In this document: positions 10,906 through 21,712 of the stretch, piece by piece
Layout: every line of letters begins with the position of its first letter
How positions within the stretch are numbered: position 1 is the stretch's first letter
NCBI GenBank assembly: GCA_030278955.1
Contig: JAOANR010000010.1
Coordinates: 10,261,884-10,325,883, forward strand
Reading direction: 5' to 3'
DNA from: Hygrophila difformis
Taxonomy: Eukaryota > Streptophyta > Magnoliopsida > Lamiales > Acanthaceae
DNA length: 64,000 bases
The notes under the pieces: model-generated
Databases searched by the model: none
What the model was told of the DNA's origin: nothing
Seen by the model: the letters and a program-made list of their open reading frames with translations, nothing else
Made by a program: the position numbers and the translations under genes

Positions 10906-11292
10906 GCCGAACGATCTGTGCGGAATTGACGAATTTCAAGGTTTTTGGAGCATTACCTCTACATTCCAAAGTGCTTTTCCTTCCTCCATTTGTTAGCTAA
11001 TGACTCCACCTTCACTTCTTCTTTGAATCTTGACAATTAATCCTTGTGTTTTTTCAATTTTTGTGGTGGTATTATTTTGGGTGAAAGTAGAGAATATGTT
11101 AGGGTTTAAGTGTTGGAAGAAGGGGTTTGGGGTGAATTTGATATGTTTGGGAGTGGGGTGGATTTAGAATAATAAAATTTAATTTTTTTTTTTTTAATGT
11201 TTGAATTAGTAAGGGGCAATTAGGGTATGGAAAATTGGGGTGGGGTGAATTTAGAAAGTGGGAGAGTGAGAATAGTGGGCCTCATTTAATTT

Positions 11293-11683
11293 TAGTGCAT
11301 TTTTTTTTTTGCAATTTTTGGCATTAGTTTTCAAAATAAATTGACTGCATTTAATATCTCTCGCCATTTTCTCCGTCCACAAAAAAACAATAACCATATT
11401 TGGCAAATTATTGCTACAGATTTATCTCACTGAAAATAACAAAAGGAAAAAAAAAATTCCAAAATTAAGAAGCCTAATCGAAAAGCCCTAGAAAGAACCA
11501 TCACCCGATCTGACTGCAGTATGGAAGCTGATGTTTCAATTCTATGCCAGATGATTTCCGTTTAGGATTTGGGGCAGGTCAGAGCAGAGCACGAAAACGT
11601 TTGATTCTTGAGGGAAAAGGGTTTCGAAATCCGTTTTCTCATCGAAAAGTCGGGGATTTGAATTTCTGTTTTGGTTGATTGAG
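11293..11683 (+). promoter_or_regulatory. RMR gene upstream region and 5' leader with uORF
   Basis: The receptor gene starts about 400 bp from the MULE end. A short upstream open frame begins ATGGAAGCTGATG at 11521 and ends after 14 codons (TAG at 11563-11565), ahead of the main start. No clear TATA box was identified. The uORF would be in the leader only if transcription starts before 11521, which is assumed. Confidence 0.4.
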
Positions 11684-14025
11684 ATGTGGACTTTCTGGGT
11701 ATTCTTATTCTGGTTTTACTGTTCAACGAGTTACTATCGGGCTCTGGCGAATGTTGTTTTGATTGGCAAAAATACCACTCTATCGTTCGACGACATTGAA
11801 GCTAATTTTTGTGAGTTTAATTTCGTTTCTTGAATCAGGTTATGGAGATTCTTGCTTTTTATTCATAGTTGCTTATCTATAATTGCTTGTTGGATTTCGT
11901 ATTTGATAAGGTTTAACGATTTCCCTTTCACTTCGTTTTTCATCATTTCTGGATGGTCCTGGAGATTCTTCTTGGTTTAATTTTTGTTCTGTTTGTCGAA
12001 TTGGTTGAACAGATTTTCTTTAACTGTGTAGGATCTTGTGTTATGTTATCTTGTGGAAATTCTCGTATTGAAAACTAGTATGTATTGTATTCCTATGTTA
12101 GATTTTTTAGGTGGGAAATTGTGGGATTTTGGTTTAGTCTAATGATCAGTATAGTATTTGGATTTTGGTATAAATAGTCTTAACACAAATAAACTATTTT
12201 GTTTTAGGCTTTTAGCTCGTGTTGTACTCTGGAGATTCTGGAAGAGTTTGTGTTCTTTCATAGTTGCCTAATTGAGTGAAATATGCTACTATATGTTTCT
12301 AGCAAGCATCTTGGTTGGGGTTTTACTATTTGCTATCTGTTTACTTACACTTGTGTGTCGCGATGTCAGCACCGCCTATTAAACCGACTGGCTTACTTGG
12401 GATATTATACATTGCGGAGCCTTTGGATGGTTGCTCACCACTGACTAATATGGTTGATCCAAAAGCTAATGACTCGAGGTCTCCCTTCGTGCTGATGATC
12501 AGGGGAAAATGTAGCTTTGAGGACAAAGTCAGGCAAGCTCAATCTGCTGGATACAAAGGAGCAATCGTTTATGACAATGAATATGGTGAATTGGTTGCAA
12601 GTATGTGTTTCTCCTTCACAACTCTGTATTTGCAGTTTCTCAGATTTGATTCCTTCTTTGTGTTTTCACACAGAGCATGTCTTGTTTGAGAAAATAGTAC
12701 GGGTGCAATTTAATTCTGTCTTTGTGTTTAACACACTGGAATGGCATACATTTTTGAGGTTCATTAGTTTTTGTCCCTTATTTGCCCACCCTGAATCTTA
12801 TTCAAAGCTTGACATGGAACCTGAATTTTGCAAAAACTGCAGTGGCTGGAAATGCTGCCGGGATGAAGATAATATCGGTGTTTGTTGCTAAAACATCGGG
12901 TGAAACATTGGCAAAATATGCTGGTGCTACAAATGTAGCGATTTGGTTATACCCGAGTGCAGAAAACTCGGCATGGTCCATTATGGCCATATCTTTCATT
13001 TCATTGCTAGCAATGTCTGCTGTTTTGGCCACATGTTTTTTTGTCCGAAGGCATCGGATTAGGAGAGACCGGCCCCAAACTCCCAATGTGCGCGAATTCC
13101 ACGGGATGGGCAGTCGTCTGGTGAAAGCAATGCCATCCTTAATATTCACAAAAGTTCTTGATGAGAGCTGTACTTCAGTAACGTGCGCCATATGCCTTGA
13201 AGATTACATAATTGGAGAAAGACTGAGAGTTCTACCATGCCACCACAGTAAGTGCTCTCTAATTTGTTCATTTTGTCTAAATGGCATTCGTCCTGGTTCC
13301 ATTTTTCAAGCATTCCATATTCCTGTTGTACAGAATTTCACGCTGTCTGTGTTGATGCCTGGCTAACCTCATGGAGAACATTCTGCCCCGTGTGCAAGCG
13401 TGATGCGCGAACCTGCACAGGTGAACCACCAGCATCAGAGTCCACGCCTTTGCTGTCATCTGCTCCATCATCAGTTGCCTCTTCATCTCTATCTTTCAGA
13501 TCATCTTCAATGACATCGTCCGCCTTGCAAATTGGACCTTCCCGATCCCCCTACTCCACGGCAGCTTATAGCCAACAGTCTCTCTCATACAACCAATCTC
13601 CTCATCTGTCTGCAAGCAGGGGTTCTGTTGGCCCTCACAACTTGGGTCATTTAGTTTCGCCACATTCGCTTGGGTACCCTTCACTATCATCTCTGAATTC
13701 CAGATACATGTCTCCATATATCCCGAGCCCTAGCAATGCTTCGTCGAGTTACCTGGCATCTTCAAGTCGTCAGACGAACATTCTGCATTACAGCGAATCA
13801 GCTGCAAGCCTTCGTCGGGGATACGGGCTGCATTACAGCGAGTCGGCTGCAAGCCTTCGCCAGGCGAACATTTTGCATTACAGTGAGTCGGCTGCAAGCC
13901 AGGGAAACGCGCTGCATTACAGTGAGTCGAATGCGAGCCTCCGTCGGATGAACGGACTGCATAATAGTGAGTCAGCTGCAAGCTTTTCGCCGTTCAATTC
14001 GGGTCATTCTCTTCCAGGTTGTTAG
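11684..14025 (+). CDS. RMR1: RMR-type vacuolar sorting receptor (PA, TM, RING-H2)
   Basis: Receptor homology region transmembrane RING-H2 proteins sort storage proteins to the protein storage vacuole. Exons 11684-11810, 12370-12600, 12843-13247 and 13334-14025 join in phase at GT-AG sites to give 484 residues. In order the protein has a signal peptide (residues about 1-22), the protease-associated lumenal domain ([19 protein letters not shown] start, [17 protein letters not shown] core) and a transmembrane helix at about 164-187. A basic stop (RRHRIRR) and a RING-H2 finger at about 234-275 (CAICLEDY ... PCHHKFHAVC ... CPVCKRDA) follow. The Ser-rich tail ends in five copies of a [15 protein letters not shown] motif. 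It matches Arabidopsis RMR1 closely in layout and length. The motif multiplication is unusual. A MULE lies just upstream. Confidence 0.95.
13781..13988 (+). repeat. coding tandem repeat (YSESAAS motif) in RMR tail
   Basis: Five imperfect in-frame copies of CTGCATTACAGYGARTCRGC, spaced 39-45 bp, encode [16 protein letters not shown] units of 13-15 residues. The last is degenerate ([10 protein letters not shown]). The copies end 12 residues before the stop codon. As I recall it, the Arabidopsis protein has one such motif at this place. Confidence 0.85.
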
Positions 14026-14698
14026 TAAAGGTGTAGAGATAATTGTGTATTTGTTGATCACACAGATGGGTGCAGTGTTGCAGGAATGTGTATGCAATGT
14101 TAGGTTTTAGTTTTACTGTGTTCCGAGCGAGACAAGATAGAAATTTTGTTTGGTTTGTTTTTACGTGTAGAATTTTTTATTTAGTTTTTGTTGATTCTTG
14201 CTGGATGAAGAATAATTCGCTCTTGTTTTGTTTATACTCACATTGTGCATTTAAAGAGCACCTATATGTGGTGAAAATCTTGTCATTCAATTGAATGGTG
14301 ATTGTAATAGATGTCAAGTAAATTCAGGGCAATCTAATCATTTCATGTGGCCCTGTTCTAATAGAAATTTTAGGCCCCTTATTATATCTAATAAATTAAC
14401 TACAAATTTTATTGTTATTTATTTATTTTTCCGCGGTCAAGCCAAATAGGTGATGAAAGCCTATGCTATATACATTATAAAATGATAAAGGGAATGAATA
14501 GCAACTAGGTTGGAAACCTAATCCCAGTTGAAAATTATGGACTTGACTAGTAGAACAAATCATCAACCACCTTTTAATATTATTTTTAAAACTAACAATA
14601 TGTTAACAAAAATTTAAAACACAAAAAATTAGATTAATTTATAGCTACATCATTGACTAAATTCTGAGCCAAATAATGAAGTTATTTGATGAGTAATA
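14026..14698. other. RMR 3' region and spacer
   Basis: This presumably contains the 3' UTR of the receptor gene. No other gene is visible before the MITE at 14699. Confidence 0.3.
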
Positions 14699-14957
14699 CT
14701 CCCTCCGTTTTCATATAATTGAAACATTCATACATTTCACGCAATTCAATACATATTTTTAACGCTCAATATCTTTAATTCTATAAAAATAAAAGTTATA
14801 AAATTTGATCATATAAATCTATGCGATTAGACGAATCCAACAAGATCTCACTTGACTATTTTTTATCTTATATAACTATGTTAAAAGTCGAATCAAAGTT
14901 ACTCAATGAATAGTAAAAACTATGCCAATGTTTCGTTTTTTTCAAAAATGGAGGAAG
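14699..14957. mobile_element. Stowaway-like MITE, CTCCCTCCGTT family
   Basis: It starts CTCCCTCCGTTTTC, ends AAAATGGAGGAAG, and is flanked by TA (14697-14698, 14958-14959). Internal motifs (TTTTTAAC..T.AATA, ATCTCACTTGACTATTTT, ATAACTATGTTAAA) recur in the copies at 17696, 27454 and 63374. Confidence 0.85.
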
Positions 14958-15162
14958 TAATTCACTTTGTTTCAAATTATTTACCAAATTCTTAAACCAA
15001 AATGAGTAACTTCTTTTAATCTCTTTTAAAAAATAATATGAAAAATGGGCCCCAAAGCAAAAGCACTGGAAGATTGTGCTGTTGGCCGTGGAAGAACGTG
15101 TTGTTCGCCGGGCCTGAGTAAATTAAAAGGAAATTACGAATTCTCGTGTTGTCCCTCGCAAG

Positions 15163-15811
15163 GTTGTTAAGATGAGATCCTATATGTGATCGTTTTTATC
15201 TTTGTAAGATCAAAATTATATGATCGAATCGGGATTCGAACATCTTTGCAATAATGGATGAAAACAATTATACATACTAACAAGTAGAAATATTAATTCG
15301 TATATTTATAAATCTTGCAGCTTATTTTTTTTGTTGAACAGCCTATACAGGCTAGGAATCTTGCAGCTTAATTAAGACAATACAATACAAAAACATTATA
15401 ATTAAACATAAAAAATTTGCACAGCCGTACATATTGCATTTTTCACACATTATACATAAGGAATATAAGTTCATAAGTTAAAAATTAAAACAAAAAAAAG
15501 GTTACTTTAATCTTAAATCATAAAATCCTATAAAGATATTACACATTTAAGAATGTATGATCGTAAAAACATAGAATCGTTTAAGAGAGTATGATCATAA
15601 GATTGTAATATTTTATGATCAGGATCGGGATCTTATCTAGTAAGACCGTAGAATCGTTTAAGATAATATGATCATAAAATCATAATATTCTATGATCAGG
15701 ATCTTATCTAGATCTTACTAATTTTAAGATTCTACAAAGATCGGGATCGCTTTAAAGATCTATGATGGTAAAATCTTAAGATCCTAAGATAAGGATCGGG
15801 ATCTTAACAAC
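15163..15811. mobile_element. GATC-rich inverted-repeat element (MITE-like)
   Basis: It begins GTTGTTAAGAT and ends with the complement ATCTTAACAAC. The inside is packed with GATC, ATGATC and GGATCGGGATCTTA words in both orientations. No coding frame is seen. Flanks show no matching target duplication. It is interrupted by the 32-bp LINE tail at 15325-15356. Superfamily unknown. Confidence 0.5.
15325..15356 (-). mobile_element. extremely 5'-truncated LINE insertion (32 bp)
   Basis: The 32 bases consist, on the - strand, of CCTAGCCTGTATAGGCTGTT, CAAC and a short A-run. That is the 3' terminus of the LINE at 20-25 kb (CCTAGCCTTGTTAGGCTGTT, CAGC, then A's). Perfect 14-bp direct repeats AATCTTGCAGCTTA flank it (15311-15324 and 15357-15370). 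Confidence 0.85.
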
Positions 15812-16123
15812 TGTGGTCCCTCAACCCTCCCATGACATATTCATATTCTTGTAATACGAAAGCAGCAACAAGGATTTTGCTATTTTTGGTATTTTACTAT
15901 GTACAAAAGTGCAGAAAAGCATCCACCAAGGTTTTCTCATTAGGAAGTAACTGTCAATCTAAACTTCTCCAGATCACAAAACAAAGGAAGACATAATGGA
16001 ATAGAGAATACTGCTAAAATTTCACCAAAAAACGCACCAGTTCATTTTCTGTTGATTTTTCAAAGTTTACCTGTGTGGCAAGCCTTATGAAGACTAGTTT
16101 TGCAGTGTTCGTGAAGCATGAAA

Positions 16124-19100
16124 TTAGTCCTCCTTGATGGCATCACGCCGTGCTTCTCTAGTTTCTGGTGAACTGGTAGAGGGTGTCCCGTCACTTGGTG
16201 GCCGAGTGCCAACAGTGAGAGGTTCCTCTTTGGTTAGCGACACTATGAACATTATTAACAAAACCACAATGATGACAAGGAGGCCGATGTTGAGACCAAG
16301 CTGTGATTTTATAAAACCCATGAAAGTTGGACCAGCCATTCGCTTTTGTATTACACTTCCAGCCCTGTAACCTTCAAGAAATCTTGAGACTTGGTTTCCT
16401 GTGTTGGTTTCATCAATACTTTCTGAGCCAACGACCTATTCATAACACAGATGTGAGTATAAATAGCAAACGGGCAAACACAAGTGGGAATTTTAGGTGA
16501 AAGAAGCTGCCTTCTTTAACAAAGGATCATCAATTATTTTCAGTGGGTGAAATGGAAAATTACATCGATCATTCTGTGATGTAATTAATGCAACAAACGT
16601 TAATAATCTTTTTCCATGCAAGAAGCAAAGACCATCCTATTCCTTCATAGGTTGCCATAAGATACACAAGGATATTATATAATTTATCCAGTTCGAAAAG
16701 ACTTGACAGTTATTAGTTGCCAAAACAGAGAAAATAAGGAAGGAGGTGAGGGCATGATTTTTTGAGAAGAATTTTCAGAAGTACGTCCGAAGGAAAACCA
16801 TGGAACCATTTAACAGTTGAATGGATGTTTCAAGTTCTTCAGATAATGCAATCCCAGTTAAAATATGCTACCTATAAAATTCCGATGAAAAGAAGATAGA
16901 GAACCACCAAAGCAGTTTTCACAGAAGGAAAAGTGGAGCTTTTAAAACTTAAAGTACTGAAGATATCTTCAGTAAATCAGAAAGTATTACTTACTGTATA
17001 ATACTCCTCATTGCCATCCCAAACAATCATCTTTGGGAGGGGTGTTTTCTTGTAGACTTCAAATGATTCAACGAAATCTTCCCATTGCTTCACACCAACA
17101 AAACCAAATATTAAGTCGCGATTTGCAGAAGCAGCCGACTTCAAAACTTTAATTAATTCCTGGGATTTCTCATTTGTTTCATCTTCCAAGATTGCAACGA
17201 CAATGTTCCTTTTATCATCTCGAAGTGACTTCAGTGAATCTTCATTTATGGGCAATACCAGAGGAAGCAAACTCTGTTTAATGTAATCTTCAAGAAACTT
17301 TTCTGCAACTCAGAAAATAAACTAAGTAAGTGACAAGAATCAAGTAACTTCCAAAGTAGGATTTAAACAATCCGGTTACGGTACATCCCCTTCAAGAGGT
17401 TTTAGGTGCATACATCACAAAAAAGATATCTCGCATCACAAAACACATATTTGAGCATCACATTTTTGACATCACACAACACATGTCTCCCAACATACAA
17501 AATACACTATTTCATACATCACACAACACAACTCCCACATCACACACATAGTGGCTGCATGTGCAACCATTTGCACACTAACCCCTTCCGGATTTAAATG
17601 CTTTCCTGTTTCTACTATTTCAAAAACTTCAAAATTTCACACTACAAAACCAAAGCCTGCCCACGCCTCCATCCTGCTCTTTAACTTAAGATATACTTCC
17701 TCTGTCTTTTTTTTTTGTTTTTATTTTTTTTGCTATAGACTCACCCAGCACGCAGTCCAATGCACATTTTAAATCATTAATAACTCAAATTCGGTACAAG
17801 TAAAAATTCTAAAAGTTTGATATTTAAAAACTAGAAGACGAGACGAACCTAACAAAATCTCACTTGGCTCGATTTTAACTTGTATAACTATGATAACTTC
17901 AAGTTAAAGTGTTTCTGTGAATAGTGTCCAATTCACAAACGTAGTTATCTTTAAAAAACGGAGGAAGTAATTTAAAACAATCAATAATCTTGTTTTGCTT
18001 TCATAGTTGTTAACTACTGCATATCCCAAATGAGTGGGTGCAAGTATAATAGATTGAGATTCTTTAAATGATATAGCAAGAAATTGTGAAGATATCAAAA
18101 CGATAAAATTTTATACTTTTATAGTTTTATTTGATTGTTTACACATTGACAAGCAAAGAATAGCTAACCTTCAAATGGGCCATAAAAAATGCTCTGTTCG
18201 TGGTACACAGGATGGATAGCGACCAAAGCAGGCACCTTATCAAAATCATAGAAGGACATAATATCTTCTGAGAAATCCTTCGCAACAGAAAACCATGCTT
18301 TTTTCTTATACTTAACAGCCAAATTCAATATCACAGACTCCTCTAAGCCAAAGCCAATGAATATAGGAAAATTTGTCCCCGCTTCTTCGATGAAGTCTTT
18401 GATGGCAGGGTCAGAATTGAGAGTAGCAACATCAGGAGCAACAAATTTCTTCAAAGTTCGAACAAGTAGGTCAGCTTTTCTTGGTCCATAGTACTCCATG
18501 GGTACTCCATGTATAAAAACTTTTAAAGTGGGGTATCCACTGCACCAAAGTGTAAAAACATTTTAAGTAACTTCTCCATAGAAGATAGTGCTAACTTTCA
18601 GGCAAGACTATTATATGATTACATGTTATCCAAAAGAACAAAAGAACACAATAAAAGACAAAGATCGGTAAAGATAAAACGAATCTTTGACACAACATAC
18701 TCAATATTATGCTTAGAAGCAAGCTTTCTATGCTTGTCAGCATCCACCTTTGCTACTACTATGGGCTGCTTCAGTCCAGCTAGAATAGGGGCAGCTTTAT
18801 CCAACTGCAAGAAGAGATTCATAAAACAATAGGTTTACTTATGATATTTCCGCTTCAGGATTGCACAAATTTATTCAAATAACTGGGAGGAGCAACAATT
18901 ACAAGATGTTTTAGTTTCCTTTTGATGGGTCTTAATGTATGAGTCTGGTGTTTCTCCCACTAACATCTTCTATGAAAAAATTTGAATTTCCAAGAACATA
19001 GTAAAGTATGATTAGTTAGGAGCAATACTAACACCGTGTTATTTATGAGCAAGGGATTAATCACCTTGTTAGATTCAATGTAAGAAATAAGATCTAATAA

Positions 19101-19189
19101 ATTAAGCATTCCTATCGTCAAAACATCAATTTGCCTCAATTCGCCAAGTCAAAATCGCCTTCGCAGAACATACTAAACCTCCACACAAG

Positions 19190-19231
<42 letters not shown>

Positions 19232-19605
19232 ACTTGCTCAACATGCTATTCAAAGATAATATCAAGGCACTCGAACGCTTCAAGAAGTATATACAGTTTC
19301 AAACAATTGAAACAGAATGAAAACAGTATTATTTTTTTTTTTTTCGGAAAATCGCTGAAAAGATTAACCTCAGGCGCAAGACGCTTGCAGTGACCACACC
19401 AGGGCGCATAAAAATCAACGAAGATGTAATCGAAATTGGAAATTGCGGCATCGAAATTGGAATCGTCGAGTTCCAAAACGGTGCCATCCAACTTGAACTG
19501 GTTGTCCGATGCGGCGATCCGTGGAGAAAGCAAAATTAAGGGCAGCATAAGCAGCAGCATCTTTGAGGGAAAGGAGGAGTGGAAGGTGGAATGCGCGGAA
19601 GCCAT
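16124..19605 (-). CDS. PDIL5-2: protein disulfide isomerase, PDIL5-2-like, membrane-anchored
   Basis: This is an ER oxidoreductase. Exons 19605-19369, 18804-18701, 18539-18169, 17302-16995 and 16435-16124 join in phase to 443 residues. The protein has a signal peptide (about 1-33) and one thioredoxin domain with the active site [10 protein letters not shown] (Cys70/Cys73). PDI b-like regions follow ([40 protein letters not shown]). Near the C-terminus is a transmembrane helix ([20 protein letters not shown]). Arrangement and length match Arabidopsis PDIL5-2 (At1g35620). The donor of exon 2 is GTATGT after ATTGA, restoring NIDGYPTL. The C-terminus IKED keeps only one lysine of a dilysine signal. 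Intron 1 has a 40-base A-run and intron 3 carries a Stowaway MITE. Confidence 0.95.
17696..17967. mobile_element. Stowaway-like MITE in PDIL5-2 intron 3
   Basis: Ends CTTCCTCTGTC and AAAACGGAGGAAG lie between TA dinucleotides (17694-17695, 17968-17969). The interior matches the family at 14699, 27454 and 63374 (ATCTCACTTGGCTCGATTTT, TATAACTATGATAA). Confidence 0.8.
19190..19229. repeat. A-run in PDIL5-2 intron 1
   Basis: About 40 consecutive A bases (T-rich on the coding strand) in the first intron. No retroelement body or flanking duplication is apparent next to it. Confidence 0.8.
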
Positions 19606-20239
19606 CGGATCAGTAAATGGGAAGGTCGCCAGTGTGGCCTTCTTTCGAAAATTCCAATTTCTAAATATCTTTCGTCGGTCTTGTAAGGAAACAGAACTCG
19701 TCTCTGTTCCGATTTCAAGTCAGTTGGTTAAGGCATTGTTTGGTACTTTGGTTGTAAACCTTTGGTACTTAGGTTGTAAAGCTTTTCTTTTATTTTTCTT
19801 TCTTCGTGTTTTTAAGGAAAAAAAGACAATACTCCTTCATATGGCACTTAAAATGTGTTTTTCCTTTCTACACACAATTTTTAATCATTAGTAATAAAAA
19901 AAAGGGGAAAAATCATGTGCTTTGGAGACAATCTTTTAATGTTCACCGAATCCTAGAAAATTAGTTTGAATCCAATATGGTTTTTAAGGATACCCAATAT
20001 ACAAAAAAATAAATAAATAAATAAATAAAAACGGTTGATTATGAACCAAACAAATTTGGTTGAATTCACTTTTATTCCCGAAATTTATTTTCCTCTTATA
20101 TTCATCCGACATTTTAAATTTTCATTTTTAGTCCTATTAAATATTGTCTTTTTTAAAAACTTTTTTGTCAATTGGTCTGTTTTTCTAATAAAAAAATGGT
20201 CTGTTTTAAAAATAGTCATGTTTGTCAATTCATCCTGTC
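19606..20239. other. PDIL5-2 upstream region and LINE 5' flank
   Basis: This holds the promoter side of the PDI gene and then the 5' region of the LINE. The exact LINE start is unclear: no copy of the sequence after its A-tail was found here. It includes an (AAAT)n run near 20006-20030. Confidence 0.35.
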
Positions 20240-21712
20240 ATGACTAGTCCTGAGCATCCTCCTGATCCCCCTCCTTCGACTGGTAGGCCCCCATCCCTTC
20301 CATCGTTTAAGGATGTCGTCATGTCGGCTCCTGTGTCAGCAGATGGTCCTACTGTGGAACCGGTCCCCGACTTACTTGCTGCGAACCTTGTTACTATCGA
20401 CAAATCTGGTGTCAATAAGATATGCCCCAAGATTCGTTTTGCACCTTCGGTCCTTGATGAATTTTATGCTTCCTGGAAGTATACTTTGATCCTTAAACCA
20501 TTGGGCATTACTGTGGGATTCCTGGCGCTGAAGGATCGCCTTACCAAGGCGTGGAAGTTGACGGGCCAGTATGACCTACTGGACGTTGACCATGGGTATT
20601 TTATGGCGAGGTTTGAAATGCCTGAAGATCGGGAGAAGGTTTTGACAAGTGGACCATGGATGGTCTTCGACCATGTCTTATCTGTGACGCGGTGGTTCAG
20701 AGGGTTTCATCCCGCGAAATCGACTGTGAAGACGGTACAGGCGTGGGTACGCTTTCCAGGCCTCGATCATGCCTTCTATACTGAGAGCGGTGCCCGGGCT
20801 ATTGCGGCAGCGGTGGGAACAGTTATTAAGGTGGATTCTAACACTCTTAAACTTAAACGGGGACGCTATGCACGTGTTTGTGTCGAGTTGAATCTTGACG
20901 ACCCATTACTCGGTATGGTGGATGTGGAGGGTGATATCATTCACATTGCGTACGAGGGTCTTCATATGGTTTGCATGAATTGTGGCAAGTTCGGCCACCT
21001 TCGAGGCCATTGTCCGGCAGCTCCGTCCCAGCCTTCTGAAACTGAGACTGCAGATGGTAACGTTGCCGCGGCCGCAGGCAATGCTAATCGGAATATGCCT
21101 GGTAAGGAGGTAGAGACGGTTAATGGCAAAGAAGTGGTTACGCATGACTCTGCGGAAGCGGTTGCCATTACGACTAAAACTGACACCCATGATCATATGA
21201 ATCCGGACCCCAACCCTAATGGTATTGGTGAGTGGATGGTGGTCAAACGTAGAGGGCCACGCAAGAAACCTGCGGCTGTCCCCAACAAAGTCCCAGGCAA
21301 TGGGCTGAACCCTCCAAGCCCATCGAAGCCTAATAAGGTGGGCCTGGACTCTCCTAATGGGGCTGGGCCTAGTTACTCTAAATTAAAGATAGGCCAGCTT
21401 CCGATACATGTTGAGGGATTTAAACATGGTACTTCTGGGGCAGGCCCATCACGTGAGAAACCCTCCTTGCATGGATACAAGAGGGTTCGTACTGAACACA
21501 GAGGAGGATCATTTGATGGTCAGTCCCTTGCCTCGACTCTTGCGTTAAGACTTACACAGCAGCCAGATGGGAATTCCAATTCATCGGGCTGTCCTCATGG
21601 TCTTCCAGAAGCGCCCTCTCCGGGTAATAACCCTTGTTCCACTTCAGTACAAGCGATGGATTTGGAGGCCACTACTGTCGTGGCTGTTGGCGAAAATTCT
21701 CCCATATGTTAA
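20240..21712 (+). CDS. LINE ORF1: DUF4283 and zinc-knuckle RNA-binding protein
   Basis: The predicted product binds LINE RNA. The first ATG of the frame is at 20240 (MTSPEHPPDPPPS), giving 490 residues. After a proline-rich start comes a DUF4283 region (KYTLILKPLGITVGFLALKD ... GPWMVFDHVL). A CCHC knuckle then appears (CMNCGKFGHLRGHC, about 20973-21014). The rest is a low-complexity, proline/asparagine-rich tail containing WMVVKRRGPRKKP. The frame is intact. Its TAA overlaps the ATG of ORF2 (TAATG at 21710-21714), which suggests coupled translation. Confidence 0.9.
   Translation: MTSPEHPPDPPPSTGRPPSLPSFKDVVMSAPVSADGPTVEPVPDLLAANLVTIDKSGVNKICPKIRFAPSVLDEFYASWKYTLILKPLGITVGFLALKDRLTKAWKLTGQYDLLDVDHGYFMARFEMPEDREKVLTSGPWMVFDHVLSVTRWFRGFHPAKSTVKTVQAWVRFPGLDHAFYTESGARAIAAAVGTVIKVDSNTLKLKRGRYARVCVELNLDDPLLGMVDVEGDIIHIAYEGLHMVCMNCGKFGHLRGHCPAAPSQPSETETADGNVAAAAGNANRNMPGKEVETVNGKEVVTHDSAEAVAITTKTDTHDHMNPDPNPNGIGEWMVVKRRGPRKKPAAVPNKVPGNGLNPPSPSKPNKVGLDSPNGAGPSYSKLKIGQLPIHVEGFKHGTSGAGPSREKPSLHGYKRVRTEHRGGSFDGQSLASTLALRLTQQPDGNSNSSGCPHGLPEAPSPGNNPCSTSVQAMDLEATTVVAVGENSPIC

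Larger units (their letters stand above)
8687..11283. mobile_element. Mutator-like element (MULE), deletion derivative with 9-bp TSD
   Basis: The ends are GAGGCCGGCTATTTAGAC and, inverted, GAGGCCCACTATTCTCAC. They are flanked by identical ATTTAATTT at 8678-8686 and 11284-11292, the 9-bp duplication typical of Mutator-superfamily insertions. The arms are diverged inverted repeats: both have TCTAAATTCACCCC-rich subterminal DNA, then a 33-bp-period GCACGG array, then a T-run with GGTTTT.ATG. Between them lie a plant-mobile-domain gene remnant (+) and a possible transposase N-terminal remnant (-). The two gene remnants point toward each other, the layout known for MuDR (mudrA/mudrB). No complete transposase is present, so it is non-autonomous. 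Confidence 0.85.

Noticed and set aside
10319..10969. 216-residue - strand open frame as one protein gene
   Set aside because: It is open because the 33-bp repeats preserve frame. It runs through an A/T-run and probable intron, so a real single-exon gene is unlikely.
11284..11450. Second MULE end or RMR enhancer
   Set aside because: Only flanking AT-rich DNA. No inverted partner or recognisable element.
19246..19368. Continuation of PDI exon 1 past the donor (VNLFSDF...)
   Set aside because: GAGGTTAAT is the donor. Splicing to [10 protein letters not shown] restores the family sequence.
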